Assembly: GCA_944368925.1 (NCBI GenBank)
Contig: CALVXG010000006.1
Coordinates: 62,001 to 126,000, forward strand
Direction: 5' to 3'
Source: an uncultured Clostridia bacterium
Lineage (GTDB): Bacteria > Bacillota > Clostridia > Christensenellales > Borkfalkiaceae
Length of the DNA: 64,000 bases
Positions 26,201 through 34,463 of this stretch are shown one piece after another (the first letter of the stretch is position 1; each line of letters opens with the position of its first letter). The position numbers and the translations under genes are program-made. The notes below the pieces were generated by a model, which searched no databases, was not told the origin of the DNA, and was given only the letters and a program-made list of their open reading frames with translations.

Positions 26201-27652
26201 GCTCTCGTGATGTCCTGCCGTCTCAACGCGACCGATACCGAATTTTACGAAAACGCCGCAGGCTCGAACGGCGGTGCCGTTTGCAACCGAAACGGCGGCA
26301 TTCTGAACCTGTACGGGGGCCGCCTTTACAAAAACACGGCAAATTACGGCGGCGCGCTGTGGCTGGACGGGCTGACGGCCCTGGCGAAAAACGGAAACGA
26401 GCCGACGTCGGTCACGGAAAACACGGCGCTTTCGGACGGGGGCGGAGTATACGTCGCGTCGTCTGCAACGGGCAGGCGCGTGACGTTTCAGCAGATAAGC
26501 CTGGCGGAGAATACCGCGCGGCAGGGAAGCGGAATTTACGTGAACGGCTATGCGTCTTTCGGGGGTACGGATGCCGAAGTTCGTTTGGCGGGCAGCCGCG
26601 CCGATGCGGGCGGAACGCTGTATTTGTCGGCGCAGAGCAACGCGTCGTTTGCGGGCGGGACGTATGTCTGGGACGCGAGCGCGGCGTTTGCGGCGGGCAA
26701 AGCGCCCGTCTTTGCGGCGGCTTTGACGGAGGAAAGTTCCTTTTCGCTGACGTTCTATGTCCCTGCGGATTGGAACAAGACGGACGCATTGCTGCGGTTC
26801 CCTGCGGGAACGGCGGCAGACGGGCTCTGCAAAGAGATGTATGTGTACGTCGGCGAAGATCTGTACGACTGCGCGTACGCCGATGCGAGCGTGACGGCGG
26901 GGACGGAGAAATTTTATGCCCTGACCGTGCGCGACGGGCAAAGCGAAGATACACAGTATTTCAAGCCGGGAGCGGAAGCGGTGCTTCCCGAAGCGTCGGG
27001 TATGGACGGGTATCGGTTCATGGGCTGGCGCTGTGAGGGGAAAGTTCTCCCCGCGGGAGAAAAGCTGACGATGCAGGGCGATCTTCTGGCGGAAGCGGTG
27101 TACGAAAAACTGTACGTCGTACGCTTCGATTGCATGGCGGACACGCTGGAAGCGATCGCGGGCGAGAGGGTCACCCTGCCGCAGGCGGCCGAAAAAGAGG
27201 GCTGGAGGTTCGTCGGCTGGAAGGACGGCGAAACGCTGTACGCGGCGGGCGATTTGTTTGCCGTGAACGGCGACGTCACGCTGCAGGCCGTCTATGAATC
27301 GATTTCTTCGGAAGGCGGAGCGGACGAAGACGGCGCAGGCGGAGGAGTTCCCGGTTGGGTCTGGGGCGTTGCGGCGGCGGCCGCAGTCGGCATCGCGGCG
27401 GCAGCCGCGGCGATCGTCCTCTTAAAAAAACGCGGCAAACGACCCTTTTTGCGGCGTCTTCCCGTCGGGAAGAACGCTTTGCAAAAAGCGGTGCGGGCCA
27501 TGCCCGCAAAAGAGCGGAAAGCGGACGGTTTTCAGACCGCAGGAAGGCGCGCACGTTCGCTTTGCACGGCGAGCGTGCGCGCCCTTTTCCGCCATACGGA
27601 GAGGAAAAGGGGGGCCGCGGCGGGAGCGGATGCGGGTATCTTTGTAAAATGA
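23255..27652 (+). CDS. Surface M60-type metallopeptidase with F5/8C, beta-helix and InlB-like repeats
   Basis: A 1465-residue exported protein. ATG 23255 follows AAGGAG by six bases. After the signal peptide come an F5/8 type C-like carbohydrate-binding domain (about 55-205), a helical spacer, an M60 peptidase region with H544-E-L-G-H548 and a downstream E559 (gluzincin pattern), a right-handed beta-helix of GGA-type repeats (about 810-1150), two InlB B-repeat-like units (GYRFMGW and GWRFVGW, about 1245-1350), a membrane span (about 1365-1390) and a basic cytoplasmic tail. M60 proteins cut mucin-type O-glycoproteins in gut bacteria. The last 60 residues overlap terminator-like inverted repeats (27546-27588), so the tail may be accidental. 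Confidence 0.9.
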   Translation: MASKSRVRALIILAIAMVLAWGAGIFGLAQTWAEASFRVDKITRSHEYLTEGYLNAYAVAPEKIASYESNGSNWGPNVLARAFDRNFDTFWETNRINGSNFTNTVTIGFTEKVQADRLVFATRRDVTGKGFPLTATFLISEDGTEYERIGSGSVELCTNVLVYRLDKAYEFRFFRFEYTEVNPAQEQRCSAAEFIFFKPEEECVSQLSGMFSDYKCTALDASYTKESAREVIALVKETQAYALREELRYLVSRAEGVLDGTVTADEAREFTTKPDEKGNATLARHGNVSAYARNTLKMVWQGTNRQVTGVCGVPGETLAVFVEAGEKDPLPTLVFTQHIGYWSKWKSSECSLNRGLNLIAVPDLYDPSWSIGTNPGGPVYLCNPYTAGEQSANMKIYLDGGYTIPVYRAGDDAQEYKDSLTKYLELYASESDRYNDVTELQGGRVILTVTASCAKSIYVDEGVDPAEAMSGWDAYLKELYMFDGVSYDPKEEHYDARAEYLNVNVRVMQPWAAAYAFTEHVGIQKGEWEKTSCRGSGFGWGMSHELGHMMDISERTRSEFTNNMWSQFNKTALDGESARGNFTEFLKATAPDDNAGNAYADKASDALPWWCIESRFPGYWGRFDNCYRYEDRKELTDAELHVYFSSLAAGVDLSYYFARIGFSWKSAFTGYENASEGYRAAIAEAKKAGRIGENELKLWYVDAQFYNYYAEYGDALKMYDEKDRAQILHVGKTESGYALLMPDAGESRHLGYEVLRSDGAGAFKVIGFTYGRNYTDTQAPSENVQYKVRAFDRALGCTSESEAMSAAAQSAVASVNGEKYATLSEAFAAASEGGTVYLLEETYETGVSVTGSVTLKPQGKSVTVRRNLEQAMFRVNGGATLKIAGEGGFTLTLDGMDISQADPIIYSQGTLELGEGVILQNGSTTGNGGAVRIGGGTFRADGTVFRGNRAKNGGALACETASAVVTLENTKFYENTATENGGALVMSCRLNATDTEFYENAAGSNGGAVCNRNGGILNLYGGRLYKNTANYGGALWLDGLTALAKNGNEPTSVTENTALSDGGGVYVASSATGRRVTFQQISLAENTARQGSGIYVNGYASFGGTDAEVRLAGSRADAGGTLYLSAQSNASFAGGTYVWDASAAFAAGKAPVFAAALTEESSFSLTFYVPADWNKTDALLRFPAGTAADGLCKEMYVYVGEDLYDCAYADASVTAGTEKFYALTVRDGQSEDTQYFKPGAEAVLPEASGMDGYRFMGWRCEGKVLPAGEKLTMQGDLLAEAVYEKLYVVRFDCMADTLEAIAGERVTLPQAAEKEGWRFVGWKDGETLYAAGDLFAVNGDVTLQAVYESISSEGGADEDGAGGGVPGWVWGVAAAAAVGIAAAAAAIVLLKKRGKRPFLRRLPVGKNALQKAVRAMPAKERKADGFQTAGRRARSLCTASVRALFRHTERKRGAAAGADAGIFVK

Positions 27653-27705
27653 AAAAATTTCATACGGACTTTTTACTGCCATCACGAAAGAAACACGAAA
27701 TAGAC

Positions 27706-27734
27706 TTGTAAAAGGGACGGGATTGTGCTATACT
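27706..27734 (+). promoter_or_regulatory. Sigma-A promoter for lon-engB
   Basis: TTGTAA (27706-27711), 17 bases, TATACT (27729-27734) with an extended TGC in front. No CIRCE or CtsR-type repeat is visible between this promoter and the lon start. Confidence 0.8.
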
Positions 27735-27785
27735 AAAAAGGAACGACAGGGCAGCGGGGAAAGGGCTGTTTCAGGAGGAAAACCT

Positions 27786-30104
27786 ATGCCAAAGACCAAA
27801 AAGATAATGAATTTTCCGTTGGTGGCGCTGCGGGGAAAGGTAATTTTCCCGCAGACGAACAACGTATTTGACGCGGGGAGACTGATTTCTCTCACGGCGA
27901 TTTCGCGCGCTTCCGAGCGCGACATGACTTTGTTTGTGAGCATGCAGAAGGATGCGGAAAAGGATGAGATCGTGCCGGAGGATATCTGCAAAGTCGGGAC
28001 GGTGGTGAAGATCAAACAGATCGGGAAACTTCCTTCCAACAATCTGAGGATCAACGTAGAGGGATTGTACCGTGCGAAAGCGGAAGAGATCTACGAAGAG
28101 AACGGCAGTTTTTATGCGAACGTGACGGAGCTGAAGGCGATGCACGGCGACGCGGTGCTGGAAGAGGCGTATTTCCGTACGGCGCAGGACGTGATGCGCG
28201 ACATACAGATGAGCGACGTGCGTTTTCCGAAGGAAGGGGCGTCGGTGCTTGAAAACATAACCGATCCGGACGCATATATCGGGAATGCGCTTTCGTTTTT
28301 GCACATCAAGGAAGACGTGAAGCAGAAGATCCTGGAAACGACGAAGACGGTGGAGCGGTTAAAGCTTTTCGAGCGTTGTTTAAACGACGAACTGGAGATC
28401 GCGAAGCTGGAAAAGAAGATCAGCGCGACGGTGCGGCAGAACATCGACAAAAACCAGAAAGAATATTTTCTGCGCGAGCAGTTAAAGGCGATCCATACCG
28501 AGCTTGGGGACGATGAGGACGAGCGGGAATCGCTGACGAAGCAGATCAAGGACAAGCATATGCCGGCGGAGATCGAGGAGAAGGCGCTCAAAGAGATCGC
28601 GCGGACGGACAAGATGCCGCCCTCGTCGCCGGAGTACACGGTGATCCGCAATTATCTGGACTGGCTGATCGATCTTCCCTGGACGGAAGAGACGAAGGAC
28701 ACGGAAAATCTTGCGGACGCGAAGAAAATTCTGGACGAAGATCATTACGGGCTGGAAAAGGTGAAGACGCGCATCACGGAATATTTGGCGGTGTTGCAGC
28801 TTACCAAGAGCATGAATGCGCCGATACTCTGTTTTGTCGGGCCTCCGGGGGTTGGCAAGACGTCGATCGCAAAATCCGTAGCGCGGGCGCTGGGCAGGAA
28901 ATTTGTGCGCATGAGCCTGGGCGGGGTCAAGGACGAAGCGGAGATCCGCGGACACCGCCGCACGTACGTGGGGGCGATCCCGGGGCGCATCATTTACGCG
29001 ATGAAGCAGGCGGGGAGCATTAATCCCGTCATGCTTTTGGACGAGATCGACAAAGTTTCTTCGGACATGCGCGGCGATCCTGCCAGCGCGCTCCTGGAAG
29101 TATTGGATCCGGAGCAGAATACGGCCTTCCGCGATCGGTTTTTGGAAGTGCCGTACGATCTTTCGAAGGTTTTGTTCATTACGACGGCGAACACGGTGGA
29201 CACGATCCCTTCGCCGCTTTTGGACAGAATGGAGCTGATCGAGCTGAACGGGTACACGCTGGATGAAAAGCGGGAGATCGCGCGGCGGTATCTGATTCCG
29301 AAGAAGATCAAGGAAAACGGGCTGCGGGAAGACCTTTTGGAAATTACGGACGGCGCGATCACGGCGGTGATCGAGGGATATACCATGGAAGCGGGCGTGC
29401 GGAACCTGGAGCGGCAGATCGGGTCGGTTTGCAGGAAAATTGCCGTACGGTATGCGGAAAACCCGTCGATGGAAAAGCAGACGGTGGACGAAAACAATCT
29501 GGAGAGCCTGTTGGGCGTGCGGCGCTACAACGACGAGCACGCGAAGCTGGACGGGAACGAAGTGGGCGCGGCGACGGGCCTTGCCTGGACGGCGGTAGGC
29601 GGCACGACGCTCACGATCGAAGTTTCGGCGATGCCCGGCAAGGGTGAGATCCTTCTGACGGGAAAACTGGGTGACGTCATGAAAGAATCGGCGCGAGCGG
29701 CGATCAGTTACATTCGTGCGCATGCGGACGAATACGGCATTGCGCCCGAGGTATTTGCGGAGACGGACATACACATTCACGTACCCGAAGGGGCGACGCC
29801 GAAAGACGGGCCGAGCGCGGGCATCACGATGGCGACGGCGATCCTCTCGGCGTTCACGCACAAACCCGTGCGCAAGGACATCGCGATGACGGGCGAGATC
29901 ACGCTGCGCGGGAAAGTTTTGCCGATCGGCGGGCTGAAAGAAAAGGCGCTCGCGGCGCATCGGGTCGGGATCAGAAACATTATCATACCGAAAGAGAACG
30001 AGCGGGACGAGCAGGAAATTCCCGAAAACGTACGCGGGGAGCTGCATTTTATTCCCGCGGCCGAAGTGGGTACGGTCTTCCGCAACGCGATCGTCGGTCT
30101 GTGA
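27786..30104 (+). CDS. lon: ATP-dependent Lon protease
   Basis: A 772-residue LonA protease starting [23 protein letters not shown] is seven bases before ATG 27786. Order: N-terminal substrate domain, coiled segment, AAA+ module with Walker A G352-PPGVGK-T359 and Walker B MLLDEIDK, then the peptidase with catalytic S677 in PKDGPSAG and K720 in [12 protein letters not shown], the same 43-residue spacing as in E. coli Lon. It degrades misfolded and regulatory proteins in the cytoplasm. engB follows after seven bases, a pairing common in Firmicutes. Confidence 0.98.
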   Translation: MPKTKKIMNFPLVALRGKVIFPQTNNVFDAGRLISLTAISRASERDMTLFVSMQKDAEKDEIVPEDICKVGTVVKIKQIGKLPSNNLRINVEGLYRAKAEEIYEENGSFYANVTELKAMHGDAVLEEAYFRTAQDVMRDIQMSDVRFPKEGASVLENITDPDAYIGNALSFLHIKEDVKQKILETTKTVERLKLFERCLNDELEIAKLEKKISATVRQNIDKNQKEYFLREQLKAIHTELGDDEDERESLTKQIKDKHMPAEIEEKALKEIARTDKMPPSSPEYTVIRNYLDWLIDLPWTEETKDTENLADAKKILDEDHYGLEKVKTRITEYLAVLQLTKSMNAPILCFVGPPGVGKTSIAKSVARALGRKFVRMSLGGVKDEAEIRGHRRTYVGAIPGRIIYAMKQAGSINPVMLLDEIDKVSSDMRGDPASALLEVLDPEQNTAFRDRFLEVPYDLSKVLFITTANTVDTIPSPLLDRMELIELNGYTLDEKREIARRYLIPKKIKENGLREDLLEITDGAITAVIEGYTMEAGVRNLERQIGSVCRKIAVRYAENPSMEKQTVDENNLESLLGVRRYNDEHAKLDGNEVGAATGLAWTAVGGTTLTIEVSAMPGKGEILLTGKLGDVMKESARAAISYIRAHADEYGIAPEVFAETDIHIHVPEGATPKDGPSAGITMATAILSAFTHKPVRKDIAMTGEITLRGKVLPIGGLKEKALAAHRVGIRNIIIPKENERDEQEIPENVRGELHFIPAAEVGTVFRNAIVGL

Positions 30105-30111
30105 GGAAAAG

Positions 30112-30714
30112 ATGATTATCAGGGAAGCGAAGTTTATCACTTCCGCGGCGGATAAAAAGGGGTTTGTCCGTCCGGACAAACCCATGATCGCCGTATGCGG
30201 GAAATCCAACGTGGGCAAGAGCTCGTTTATCAACATGCTTGCCAACCGCAACAAGCTGGCGCGCACGTCGGCGGAGCCCGGCAGGACGCGGCTCGTGAAC
30301 TATTTTGATTTCGGAGAGTTTATCCTGGCAGATCTTCCGGGGTATGGTTTTGCGAAGGTTTCGAAGGCGGAAAAGGAGAAGTGGGCGCATCTTCTCGACG
30401 ATTTTTTTGCGCAGGATACGATTTCCCACGTCTTTGCGCTGGCGGACATACGGCACGAGCCGACGGCGGACGATCTTTTGATGATACGGTATCTGTATAC
30501 GGTGCGGCTGCCCTTCACGGTGATCGCGACGAAAGCGGACAAGCTGGCGAAGACGCGCGTCAAGGAAGCCGTGCGGCGGGTAGCGGCGGCATTTTGCACG
30601 GGTGAGGGGAATGTGATCGCCGTTTCCAACGAGACGCGGCGGGGCAAAGAAGAGGTGCTCGGCGTGTTGGACGCGATCGTGAATGCGGAGAAAAGTGCGG
30701 CGGAAGAACTTTGA
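30112..30714 (+). CDS. engB: Ribosome biogenesis GTPase EngB (YsxC/YihA)
   Basis: A 200-residue TrmE-Era-EngA-like GTPase with G1 [11 protein letters not shown]3 [10 protein letters not shown]4 TKADK and the SNETRRG G5 region. It assists assembly of the large ribosomal subunit. It is translated from the lon transcript; GAGGAAAAG precedes its ATG. Length and motif order are normal. Confidence 0.97.
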   Translation: MIIREAKFITSAADKKGFVRPDKPMIAVCGKSNVGKSSFINMLANRNKLARTSAEPGRTRLVNYFDFGEFILADLPGYGFAKVSKAEKEKWAHLLDDFFAQDTISHVFALADIRHEPTADDLLMIRYLYTVRLPFTVIATKADKLAKTRVKEAVRRVAAAFCTGEGNVIAVSNETRRGKEEVLGVLDAIVNAEKSAAEEL

Positions 30715-30721
30715 AATACGG

Positions 30722-30750
30722 TTGCAAAACGTCGGGGCGTATGCTATAAT
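30722..30750 (+). promoter_or_regulatory. Sigma-A promoter for sugar transferase gene
   Basis: TTGCAA (30722-30727), 17 bases, TATAAT (30745-30750) with extended TGC. The predicted start near 30757 is only seven bases before ATG 30764, which favours the ATG at 30779. Confidence 0.82.
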
Positions 30751-30778
30751 GGGTTAAGAATCGATGGCAGGTGAAGAT

Positions 30779-31630
30779 ATGAACGCAATCCTATCGTCCG
30801 GGACGGATATTTTGAATACGCCTTGGGGCATGACGGTTTTTATTCTGATCGACGTGGTGGTATTGGTGCTGATCATGGCGCTCAATTACCGTTGGTTGTT
30901 TAAGCGTGTGCTGGATATTTTGTTTTCGGGAGTATTTCTCATCGTCTTTTTCCCGTTTTTTCTGCTGTTTTTACTGGCGGACGCAATTTATAACAAGACG
31001 CAGAACGCTTACAAGAGCCTGTTTACTTCGGAATATTATGCGGGAAAGAATGAAAAGATCATTCGCGTGACGACCTTTTCGACGGAAAGGATCGTGCACG
31101 ATGAAGCGGGCAGACTTCTTCCTTTGGAAGAGCGTCTGACGAAGATGGGAAGGGTGCTCAGGGCATGCGGCATGAAATATTATCCCTGTCTTGCGGCGGT
31201 GTTTGCGGGCAGGATGAGTTTTGTCGGGCCGCGGCTGATGCTCGTCGCAGATGCGGGGGCGGTTTCCGACGAAATGGCGGAACGCTTTGCTGTGCGCCCG
31301 GGTTTGGTTTCATCGCTGGAAAAATTCGGGGGCGAAGCGCTTACCTATCCCGATATGTTCGAAGAAGACGTCGAGTACGTCCGCCATCGCGGGCTTTTCA
31401 AGGACGTCGGTTATTTTTGTCTGAAGATCATCAACCGTATCCGCGGCGACGCGGTGCGCAAGTACGGCGAATGTACGGACAAAAATTACATCGAATGGCT
31501 TTCGGAAACGGGCAGGATCGACAAAGAGGAAGCTAAGGAATTTTACGCGGCGGCAAAGGTTCGCTTGCAGAACGCAAAGGAAAAGAAAACCGATACACAA
31601 AGAACGGTTCAGCACAATATGCTTCGCTGA
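30779..31630 (+). CDS. Bacterial sugar transferase (undecaprenyl-phosphate glycosylphosphotransferase type)
   Basis: A 283-residue protein with two N-terminal hydrophobic spans (residues about 15-35 and 45-70) followed by a cytoplasmic PF02397-like domain. Recognisable pieces are the KRVLDILFSGVFLIVFFPFF membrane element, MSFVGPRLML (usually SxVGPRP) and FAVRPGLVS. Such enzymes move a hexose 1-phosphate onto undecaprenyl phosphate to begin polysaccharide synthesis. The catalytic Asp-Glu pair is not obvious, and the middle part (NAYKSLFTSEYYAGK) differs from common members, so activity is less certain. It stands alone, without other glycan genes. AGGTGA precedes ATG 30779. Confidence 0.8.
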   Translation: MNAILSSGTDILNTPWGMTVFILIDVVVLVLIMALNYRWLFKRVLDILFSGVFLIVFFPFFLLFLLADAIYNKTQNAYKSLFTSEYYAGKNEKIIRVTTFSTERIVHDEAGRLLPLEERLTKMGRVLRACGMKYYPCLAAVFAGRMSFVGPRLMLVADAGAVSDEMAERFAVRPGLVSSLEKFGGEALTYPDMFEEDVEYVRHRGLFKDVGYFCLKIINRIRGDAVRKYGECTDKNYIEWLSETGRIDKEEAKEFYAAAKVRLQNAKEKKTDTQRTVQHNMLR

Positions 31631-31637
31631 CCGAACA

Positions 31638-31679
31638 AAAAGCGGCCGCGCGCAAGAGGTCTTGCGCGCGGCCGCTTTT
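31638..31679. terminator. Bidirectional terminator between convergent genes
   Basis: A 20-bp perfect stem with a two-base centre, A-rich at the left foot and T-rich at the right, between the sugar transferase and the opposing AraC gene. Confidence 0.92.
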
Positions 31680-31738
31680 ACGGGCCCGGGTGAAATTTTG
31701 GTTGTTTTGTCCGCGGGAGGGCGGGGTTTTCGGAAACG

Positions 31739-32602
31739 TTAATCGAGTATGCCCGTCTTGGCGACGGAACGCACGAACGCGGTCGGCGACATGTTGGTCA
31801 GGTCTTTGAACTGTTTGGAAAAGTATTGCAGGGTATCGTAACCGAGCAATTCGGCCGTTTCGGAAACGGTGTATTTTTCCTCGGCGAGCAGTTGTTTTGC
31901 TCGCTCGATCTTTAAGCGGATAAAGGAGTGCATGATGCTCTCGCCCGTGCGCGATTTATAGAATTTTTTCAGATACGAGACGGAATAGCCGAGCTTTGCG
32001 GCGAGGTCTTGCAGGGTCATGCGTTCGCCCACGCTCTCTTGCAGTACTTTCTGGATATGGCTGACGGTTGCATTTTCCGCCGCGTGTTCGTTTTTCGGCT
32101 TTTCGAGCAGGGAAAAGAGGACTCCTTCCAGACCCGCGCGTATTGCCTGCAGGGCGAAAGGGGGCGCGTCGGGGCGCAGGGTCAGCCGTTCTTGGTACAC
32201 GAGATTCAAAGGCCCCGCAAAGGCCTGTTTGCCGAGCGCCACGATCTGGCGGAGGCATTGCCGCGCATACGCGTTGAGCCGCAGCGCCTTTCCCGTTGGC
32301 AGACCCATGTCGGAAAAGTTACCGTCGAAACCCGCAATGATCGTGTTTGTCCCGCTCCGCGCGGGGCGCACGTTGTGATAAACATTCGGGGCGTGGATGA
32401 TCGCTTCTCCCTGGCGGAGTAAAAAATGATTTTTCGCGTCGGTGATTTCCGCCTCGCCGGAATCGCAGCAAACGATTTCCCAAAAAGGGTGAGATTCGCC
32501 CTCGAAAGAAAAATCTTTGGAATAGGCGAAATAATGCAGGGAATAGATCGCCTGCACGCGCGGCCCGCTTTCGATTTTCGTGGGAATGTAAGACGTATTC
32601 AT
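31739..32602 (-). CDS. AraC-family transcriptional regulator
   Basis: A 287-residue regulator: an N-terminal cupin-type sensing domain (HPFWEIVCCDSGEAEIT, NHFLLRQGEAIIHAPNVYH) and a C-terminal double HTH of AraC type (LQDLAAKLGYSVSYLKKFYKSRTGES, VSETAELLGYDTLQYFSKQFK). I use the ATG at 32602, preceded by AGAGAGGTG, rather than the one eleven codons upstream. It is divergent from the NahK-like operon and probably controls it in response to a sugar. Confidence 0.93.
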   Translation of the reverse strand: MNTSYIPTKIESGPRVQAIYSLHYFAYSKDFSFEGESHPFWEIVCCDSGEAEITDAKNHFLLRQGEAIIHAPNVYHNVRPARSGTNTIIAGFDGNFSDMGLPTGKALRLNAYARQCLRQIVALGKQAFAGPLNLVYQERLTLRPDAPPFALQAIRAGLEGVLFSLLEKPKNEHAAENATVSHIQKVLQESVGERMTLQDLAAKLGYSVSYLKKFYKSRTGESIMHSFIRLKIERAKQLLAEEKYTVSETAELLGYDTLQYFSKQFKDLTNMSPTAFVRSVAKTGILD

Positions 32603-32700
32603 AAACACCTCTCTTAAAGTATACCATAAACCCAAACAAAAATGTACCCGATTTTATAAGTTTATGCTGATTTTTTTTATAACTTGCCGTGGCCGCGGAA

Positions 32701-32709
32701 TGGTATAAT
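32701..32709 (+). promoter_or_regulatory. Extended -10 promoter for NahK-like gene
   Basis: TGG-TATAAT with no -35 box at the right distance, as expected of a promoter that depends on an activator such as the divergent AraC protein. Confidence 0.7.
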
Positions 32710-32739
32710 GGGAGCGTACAAAAAAGGAGAGAAAGGGAC

Positions 32740-33831
32740 ATGGAATATAATTTTAAAGAGATTTGCGGCAAATTTGCGGCGGAAGGCGAATACGAGTCGT
32801 GCGAGCGATATGGGGAAGGGCATATCAATGCGACGTACAAGCTGACGATGCGACAGGGCGGCAAGGCGGTGCGTTACATATTGCAGCAGATCAACACGCG
32901 GCTGTTTACGGACGTGGACAAACTGATGCACAACATAGAACTGGTGACTTCGTTTTGCAGAGCGAGTGTGATAAAGAGGGGCGGGGACCCGATGCGAGAG
33001 TGTCTGAACGTCGTGCCGACGAAAGAGGGGAAAAGTTATTTAAACTATGCGGGGAAAAGTTTCCGCATGTATGTTTTCATTGAAAACGCGGTGACGTATC
33101 AGATTGTCCGCGATGCGCGGGATTTTTATGAAAGCGCGGTGGCGTTCGGAAATTTTGCAAATCTTTTGGCAGATTTTGACGCGTCGCAGTTGTATGAGAT
33201 CCTGCCCGATTTTCACAACACGAAAAAGCGTTACGAAAATTTCAAAAGGGCGGTGGATAGAGATATCTGCGGCAGGAAAGCGCAGGTGCAGCGCGAAATC
33301 GACTGGATGGAGAAGCACAGTGATCTGTGCGGGAAGATCGTGGACAAGATAGCGGGGGGAGAGATCCCGCTGCGGGTCACGCACAACGATACGAAGCTGA
33401 ACAACGTGATGATCGATGCCGCAACGGGCAAAGCGCTGGCGGTGATCGATCTGGATACGGTCATGCCGGGCTCGCTGTGTTACGATTTCGGGGACAGTAT
33501 CCGATTCGGCTGCAACAGCGCGGCGGAAGACGAGGCAGATCTTTCGAAGGTGCATTTCCGCCTTGACCTTTACAAAACGTATCTGGAAGGGTATCTTTCG
33601 GCGGTGGGCGATTTTATTACGAAGGCGGAGCGGGAGAACCTGGCGATGGGAGCCGTGCTGATGACGTACGAGTGCGGCATGCGGTTTTTGACAGATTACC
33701 TGGAAAACGACGTCTATTTCCACACGACGCGGGAAGGGCAGAATCTGGATCGTACGCATACGCAGATGCGGCTTGCGGACGAGATGCTGGAAAATTTTGA
33801 TTCGCTTCAAAAATTGGCAGACGTGAGGTAA
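32740..33831 (+). CDS. N-acetylhexosamine kinase-like aminoglycoside phosphotransferase-fold protein
   Basis: A 363-residue kinase of the APH fold. ATG 32740 follows AAGGAGA by nine bases. The catalytic loop is THNDTKLNNVMID and the metal motif VIDLDTVMPG, followed by YDFGDSIRFG; these are hallmarks of bifidobacterial N-acetylhexosamine 1-kinase (NahK), which phosphorylates GlcNAc/GalNAc at C1. The nucleotide-side segment ERYGEGHINATYKL is typical as well. Its place in front of a PIG-L/SIS pair supports amino-sugar salvage. Whether it makes the 1-phosphate here is an inference from the motifs. Confidence 0.87.
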   Translation: MEYNFKEICGKFAAEGEYESCERYGEGHINATYKLTMRQGGKAVRYILQQINTRLFTDVDKLMHNIELVTSFCRASVIKRGGDPMRECLNVVPTKEGKSYLNYAGKSFRMYVFIENAVTYQIVRDARDFYESAVAFGNFANLLADFDASQLYEILPDFHNTKKRYENFKRAVDRDICGRKAQVQREIDWMEKHSDLCGKIVDKIAGGEIPLRVTHNDTKLNNVMIDAATGKALAVIDLDTVMPGSLCYDFGDSIRFGCNSAAEDEADLSKVHFRLDLYKTYLEGYLSAVGDFITKAERENLAMGAVLMTYECGMRFLTDYLENDVYFHTTREGQNLDRTHTQMRLADEMLENFDSLQKLADVR

Positions 33832-33835
33832 AAAA

Positions 33836-34354
33836 TTGATCGAAGCAGGAAAATGGTATTATCTGAAAGAGAATATTTCGGGGGCGGAAGACGACGGCTG
33901 CCGCGTGCGCATGGACGTTTGCGGGGACGGTTTGCGTTTTTGTTTTGAAGTGTCGGACACGGCGATTATCAGTCATTTTCGCGAGGATAACGAAGATCTT
34001 TGGAAGGAAGACGCCGTGGAAGTATTTTTGTCGCCCGACGGAGATCGGAAGAATTATCTGGAGATGGAAGTATCGCCGTACGGTCTGCGATTTTTCGGGG
34101 AAATTCACAATGAGGACGGCAAGCATTTTTCTTTGAAAAAGGCGAATCCGATCTTTTCGGCGCGAGCGGCGGAGACGGAAGGCGGGTACCGCGTTGTTAT
34201 GGAAATCCCGTTCGCGTCTTTGCACGGATATGATGCGGAAAAATGCTTGATGAATGCGTTTCGGCTGGACAAAAAGGCGGACGGCAGACAGTTGCTGTAT
34301 GCTCTGAGTCCGACGCGGTGCGACAGTTTTCATCGGCCCGCGTTTTTTGTGTAA
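33836..34354 (+). CDS. CBM9-like/DOMON-type sugar-binding protein
   Basis: A 172-residue protein with the family 9 carbohydrate-binding pattern: LRFCFEVSDTAI, EDNEDLWKEDAVEVFLSP, LEMEVSPYGLRFFGEIH and VVMEIPFASL. The start is TTG at 33836, with GTGAGG six bases upstream overlapping the previous stop; no ATG is suitable. There is no signal peptide, so it is a cytoplasmic copy of a domain usually found on exported enzymes. It may bind a sugar or sugar phosphate handled by its neighbours; no enzyme residues are recognised. Confidence 0.82.
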   Translation: MIEAGKWYYLKENISGAEDDGCRVRMDVCGDGLRFCFEVSDTAIISHFREDNEDLWKEDAVEVFLSPDGDRKNYLEMEVSPYGLRFFGEIHNEDGKHFSLKKANPIFSARAAETEGGYRVVMEIPFASLHGYDAEKCLMNAFRLDKKADGRQLLYALSPTRCDSFHRPAFFV

Positions 34355-34384
34355 AATTCGGTAAAAGGAAGGGGCGCCGTATGC

Positions 34385-34413
34385 TTGCATTTGCGGCGCT
34401 TGCATGCTAAAAT
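34385..34413 (+). promoter_or_regulatory. Sigma-A promoter for second PIG-L/SIS pair
   Basis: TTGCAT (34385-34390), 17 bases, TAAAAT (34408-34413) with extended TGC. It gives the pair its own start besides any read-through from the NahK-like gene. Confidence 0.72.
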
Positions 34414-34463
34414 AAACAAAAGCGGACGGGAAAGTCTGCACGGCGAAGGAGAGGAGCGGAAAA

